Source: Methylobacter sp.
GTDB taxonomy: Bacteria; Pseudomonadota; Gammaproteobacteria; Methylococcales; Methylomonadaceae
Direction of reading: 5' to 3'
Length of the DNA stretch: 64,000 nucleotides
Assembly (NCBI RefSeq): GCF_023227905.1
Contig: NZ_JALOCF010000010.1
Coordinates: 1-64,000 of the forward strand
This document shows, piece by piece, positions 60,814-64,000 of the stretch (position 1 is its first letter; the number at the start of each line of letters is the position of its first letter). A model generated the notes under the pieces. That model was given only the letters and a program-made list of their open reading frames with translations, was not told where the DNA came from and did not search any database. The position numbers and the translations under genes were made by a program.

Positions 60814-61983
60814 ATGTCCACAACAGATAGCCTTTTAACAGCCATTCGAAAAATCGAACCGATTATCCGGCAGTACGCCCCTGATGCAGAACGCGACCGG
60901 AAGCTGGCTGCACCCGTAGCCAAAGCGATGCACCAGGCGGGGCTTTACCGCTTATGGCGTCCCAAGGCATTCGGCGGCTTCGAGCTTGATCCGGTCTCCG
61001 GTTTCCGCATTATCGAAGCAGTCTCGCGTATCGACAGCGCCGCAGGCTGGAATCTGCAAATCGCCGTCGCCCATGATATGTTCGCGCCCTGGTTTGGCGA
61101 TCAGGCCGCGCAGGAGATTTTCAATGCCGACGCGATCCCGGTCGGCGCCTTCAACCCCGTGCGCAAAGCCGTTCCGGTCGCAGGCGGTTATCGCATCTCA
61201 GGGCGCACGTCTTTCGTGAGCGGCGCGCACCATGCCACGGCGTTTATCGGCTTTGCCCATATTTACGATGGCGACAAGCTGCGCGTGGATACCAACGGCA
61301 TGCCCGAGACGCGGCTGATCGCGGTTCCCGCGTCCGAGGCCGATATTATCGACAACTGGAACACCATGGGCATGCGCGGCAGCGGCAGCCATGACGTCGA
61401 CATGCAAGACGTGTTCATCCCCGAGCACTGGGCCGCGCCGTGGGGACCGCTGGAGAATCCGGGCAGCGCCTATCAAGGGCCGCTTTACCGGCTGACGGTC
61501 TGGCCGGCGATCGCGGCTTTGGTCGCACCGGCGCTCGGCATCACACGCGCGGCCATCGATGAAGCGTCAGAGCTCATCATCAACAAGACGCCGGCGTACG
61601 GCGTGAAAGCGCTCAAGGATAATGCTGTCGTGCAATCGCAGCTCGCGCAGGCCGAAGCCAAGCTCGGCGCCAGCCGTGCGTTTTTCTTTAACGCGTTTGA
61701 GGAAGCCTGGCAGGAAGCCGTCGCCGGCAGACCCATCACCGTAGCGTTGAAAGGCCGCATGCAACTGGCGATGACCCATGCCACGCTCGAATGCGCCAAG
61801 GCCGTAAGCCTCATCCACGAGATCGCCGGCGCTTCGGGCATTCGCGAGGAGTATGCTTTTGAGCGATACTTCCGCGACATTCACGTCATCACGCAGCACG
61901 GTTTTTTGAGCGCGAGCAAGCTGGAGTCGATCGGGCAAATTTTGCTTGGGCTTGATCCCGAGTGGCCGTTTTTCCGGTTCTAA
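60814..61983 (+). CDS. Acyl-CoA dehydrogenase-fold flavoprotein, group D monooxygenase-like
   Basis: A 389-residue member of the acyl-CoA dehydrogenase superfamily: N-terminal helical domain (LYRLWRPKAFGGFELDPVSG), a middle beta domain (RISGRTSFVSGAHHAT ... NWNTMGMRGSGSHDVDMQDVFIP) and a C-terminal helix bundle ending RYFRDIHVITQHGFLSASKL. The catalytic Glu of acyl-CoA dehydrogenases is not evident, and the tail resembles two-component flavin monooxygenases such as HsaA or DszC, so a hydroxylase using FMNH2 or FADH2 is likely. No flavin reductase is next to it. The substrate is unknown. Confidence 0.85.
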   Translation: MSTTDSLLTAIRKIEPIIRQYAPDAERDRKLAAPVAKAMHQAGLYRLWRPKAFGGFELDPVSGFRIIEAVSRIDSAAGWNLQIAVAHDMFAPWFGDQAAQEIFNADAIPVGAFNPVRKAVPVAGGYRISGRTSFVSGAHHATAFIGFAHIYDGDKLRVDTNGMPETRLIAVPASEADIIDNWNTMGMRGSGSHDVDMQDVFIPEHWAAPWGPLENPGSAYQGPLYRLTVWPAIAALVAPALGITRAAIDEASELIINKTPAYGVKALKDNAVVQSQLAQAEAKLGASRAFFFNAFEEAWQEAVAGRPITVALKGRMQLAMTHATLECAKAVSLIHEIAGASGIREEYAFERYFRDIHVITQHGFLSASKLESIGQILLGLDPEWPFFRF

Positions 61984-62079
61984 GCGAGAGATGCAGGCCG
62001 CATTTTGACACTATCTGAGAAACGGCCAGCTATTATGATAGACATTAGAAATAGTAATTTAATAACTCAAGGGGCACGT

Positions 62080-62910
62080 ATGGAACAGAGCATGAGTGAA
62101 CTGATGAACCACACGGCCGACATGGGCCAGGCAGAAATGTTTTCCAAGGCATGGTACAACGAATATTTCCGGCGTGCAGCCGAAAGCCCGGCGCATTCGC
62201 GCTTTTGCGAGGCCGTTTATGGCAGGGACCTGTGCCAGCACGGCATGATGGACATCGATGAGATGGATTTTCTGGCTTCGCTGCTCAAGTCCGGCGAAAA
62301 GGTGCTGGAAGTCGGCTGTTCCAACGGTCACATTACAGAGTACCTCCACCAAAAGGCGGGCTGCAACATCCTGGGCCTTGATTATGCTGATGCCGCCATT
62401 GCCCAGGCGCAAGAAAGAACTCGGGACAAAGCTGCCGCATTGAATTTCCAGTGCGCGAACCTGATTCATGACGAGCTGCCCGGCGGCGATTATGACGCCG
62501 TCCTGGCCATCGATTCCATTTACTTCATGGGCGATTACAACAAAACGCTGGCCAAGCTCAACGCCAGGCTGCGGCCCGGCGGCCGTATGATCATCGCGGC
62601 GTTTCAGGCAAAAGAAGATGGCGATCCGGATACGATCCTGCTGCCTGGCCATACACGCATGGACGAGGCTTTACAATCCTCGCCGTTCAGCTACGTTCAG
62701 CATGATTTCACGACTAACATTCGTAACCATTGGCTGAAGAACTATGAATTCTCCCGTAAGTTCCAGTCCGAGTTTGCGGCCGAAGGCAACGCCTTTCTGT
62801 GCGAAGCCCGCATGGCCGAGAATGGCTGGTTCAAGGACCATGCCGAGCGCGAGACGCTGGTTCGGTTCATGTACGTTATCGAGCATAATGCGGATTTGAT
62901 GCAGGGTTAG
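62080..62910 (+). CDS. Class I SAM-dependent methyltransferase
   Basis: A 276-residue Rossmann-fold methyltransferase. Motif I is KVLEVGCSNGHITEYL, motif II LGLDYADAAI, and DYDAVLAIDSIYFMGDYNKTL with LRPGGRMIIAAF completes the core. The N-terminal 70 residues (MFSKAWYNEYFRRAAESPAH) probably bind the substrate, which is unknown. AAGGGG lies 6 bases before the ATG at 62080; in-frame starts at 62005 and 62035 lack such a site. It follows the flavin monooxygenase gene by 96 bases in the same direction. Confidence 0.87.
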   Translation: MEQSMSELMNHTADMGQAEMFSKAWYNEYFRRAAESPAHSRFCEAVYGRDLCQHGMMDIDEMDFLASLLKSGEKVLEVGCSNGHITEYLHQKAGCNILGLDYADAAIAQAQERTRDKAAALNFQCANLIHDELPGGDYDAVLAIDSIYFMGDYNKTLAKLNARLRPGGRMIIAAFQAKEDGDPDTILLPGHTRMDEALQSSPFSYVQHDFTTNIRNHWLKNYEFSRKFQSEFAAEGNAFLCEARMAENGWFKDHAERETLVRFMYVIEHNADLMQG

Positions 62911-63240
62911 CAGATTGCTTCATCACAAACGACTTAGCGGGGCGAGTTTATTCAACCCGTCCCAAACGTTAGGTTGAACATCTTAATAAAATACATTCCG
63001 ATGCTATCGTTATGGCAATATGTGCGGTTACAGCCAAACGTTGCTCCGTGCTTGTCGATTTGGGCCCTTATTAAGCCTGTCCAGAGCATTAATTATCCAG
63101 GGGTTTTAGCCCATTTTCCGATTTAAATTGATCGGTACGAGCGTTCCATTTTCAACCGGCGGTAACATCCTGATGGGCTATTTTCACAGTGTGTTATTAT
63201 TCAGTCCCTTTTTTAAGCAAACGAATTTTTAGTGGTAAGT
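62911..63240. other. 330-base gap without recognisable gene
   Basis: I see no gene, RNA or strong hairpin. The last 60 bases are AT-rich and probably hold the promoter of the Sel1-repeat gene. Confidence 0.4.
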
Positions 63241-63897
63241 ATGCGTAGTTTATTGACGGTTTTGGTTTTTTCGGCCCTGTTGTTGACTGGATGGTCTACC
63301 AGTCAGATAAGTGCTGAGCCAATGCCAAACTATGATCAAAGTGTAGAGCGGATACGTCTAAAGGCAGAGCAGGGAGATGCGGAAGCGCAAAACGATCTTG
63401 GCGTGATGTATGCCAATGGCGAAAGCGTCGGGCAAGATGATAAACAGGCCGCGTTTTGGTTCCGAAAAGCGGCCGAACAAGGTTATGCAAAGGCGCAACT
63501 CATCCTCGGCTTGATGTATAGCGAAGGCCAGGGCGGATTGGCGAGAGACTACAAACAAGCCGTGTCATTGTTCCGTAAGGCAGCTGAGCAGGGCTTGGCA
63601 ATGGCGCAATATAATCTCGGTGTAATGTATGCCAGGGGCGAAGGCGTAGAGCAAGATGATGAACAAGCCGTCATTTGGTACCGCAAGGCCGCAGAGCAGG
63701 GCGAAGCCATCGCACAAAACAACCTCGGTGCGATGTACGCTAATGGCGAAGGCGTCGGGCAAGATGATAAACAGGCCGCACTTTGGTATCGAAAAGCCGC
63801 GGAACAGGGCTTGCCAACGGCGCAGAATAATCTCGGCGCGATGTACATCAGGGGCGAAGGCGTAGTGCAAGATGATAAGCAAGCCGCCGAGTGGTAA
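63241..63897 (+). CDS. Exported Sel1-repeat (TPR-like) protein, ended by an in-frame TAA
   Basis: 218 residues up to the stop. There is a signal peptide (LLTVLVFSALLLTGWSTSQISA, split here) and then five Sel1 repeats of 36-37 residues with the pattern AxxGxAxAQxxLGxMYxxGxGVxQDxxQAxxWxRKAAEQG. Such alpha-solenoid proteins mediate protein-protein contacts, often at the envelope. The start at ATG 63241 is taken because the GTG at 63232 has no better ribosome site. The reading frame continues without a break past the stop (next entry), so this is likely a truncated form of a longer protein. Confidence 0.85.
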   Translation: MRSLLTVLVFSALLLTGWSTSQISAEPMPNYDQSVERIRLKAEQGDAEAQNDLGVMYANGESVGQDDKQAAFWFRKAAEQGYAKAQLILGLMYSEGQGGLARDYKQAVSLFRKAAEQGLAMAQYNLGVMYARGEGVEQDDEQAVIWYRKAAEQGEAIAQNNLGAMYANGEGVGQDDKQAALWYRKAAEQGLPTAQNNLGAMYIRGEGVVQDDKQAAEW

Positions 63898-64000
63898 CGT
63901 AAGGCTGCCGAACAAGGCTATGCAGAGGCGCAAAACAATCTCGGCGTGATGGTTGCCAACGGCAAGGGTGTCGCGCAAGATAATAAACAGGCCGCGTTTT
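63898..64000 (+). pseudogene. Continuation of the Sel1-repeat frame beyond the TAA stop (runs off the window)
   Basis: Directly after the TAA at 63895-63897 the same frame reads RKAAEQGYAEAQNNLGVMVA and then NGKGVAQDNKQAAF, a further Sel1 repeat. The stop replaces the expected Tyr codon of the WYRKAAEQG motif (TAC or TAT to TAA), so a single base change explains it. The gene's true end lies outside the window. Confidence 0.8.

Overview
The window reads as the chromosome of a gammaproteobacterium, most likely a methanotroph of the order Methylococcales. That placement is an inference from conserved gene neighbourhoods (tRNA-Val/tRNA-Asp-ppiD-fabI-peptide ABC transporter; lysM-dprA-smg-topA-tsaC divergent from def-fmt-rsmB-DUF4390-ntrYX; mtaD divergent from mtnA; rplM-rpsI) and from protein resemblance. 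No methane or methanol oxidation gene lies in the window, so the order is not proven. There is no phage, integron, CRISPR array or plasmid backbone. Most of the sequence is core chromosome, broken up by many small palindromic repeats.

Layout. 1-9.8 kb: end of a tRNA pair, the periplasmic chaperone PpiD, enoyl-ACP reductase FabI, and a Yej-type peptide ABC transporter whose two permease genes are separated by a REP-associated tyrosine transposase (RAYT) flanked by palindromes. 9.9-17.3 kb: an accessory-looking patch with hicAB, creA, an eroded ABC-ATPase remnant, the mtaD/mtnA methionine-salvage pair, a CysZ-like protein, a second HicB-like antitoxin that has lost its toxin, and tusD-tusC without tusB. 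17.3-25.3 kb, minus strand: the ribosome factor EttA, a 1233-residue multi-domain flavin/iron-sulfur oxidoreductase, rsgA and an M48 peptidase. 25.4-28 kb: orn, an internally duplicated fluoride channel and serS. 28-33.8 kb, minus strand: tsaC, topA, smg, dprA and a LysM protein. 33.9-40.7 kb: def, fmt, rsmB, DUF4390 and the NtrY/NtrX two-component pair. 40.8-44.5 kb: rplM-rpsI followed by a three-gene lipid A/glycolipid modification cluster. 44.5-51.2 kb, minus strand: a small lipoprotein, a Gfo/Idh/MocA oxidoreductase, DUF5062-bpt, and a MoxR-DUF58-transglutaminase operon. 51.5-54.9 kb: an unusual sigma-70 family factor followed by ftsH. 55-64 kb: a sparse region with a beta-propeller/CAP secreted protein, small proteins, a succinate-semialdehyde-type dehydrogenase, a group D flavin monooxygenase-like protein, a methyltransferase and a Sel1-repeat gene cut by an in-frame stop at the window edge.

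How they work together. Much of the window is translation and envelope housekeeping: formylation/deformylation (fmt, def), rRNA and tRNA modification (rsmB, tsaC, tusDC), ribosome assembly and energy sensing (rsgA, ettA), envelope protein folding and quality control (ppiD, ftsH, M48 peptidase, LysM protein) and lipid A decoration. The observations that best repay a second look are: the fused CrcB, whose second half has lost exactly one transmembrane helix, so that its two halves should lie antiparallel; the RAYT-palindrome unit inside a transporter operon; the repeat-invaded toxin slot; the multi-cysteine giant oxidoreductase; the degenerate NtrX; and the (GGGTTT)n tract upstream of the propeller/CAP gene.
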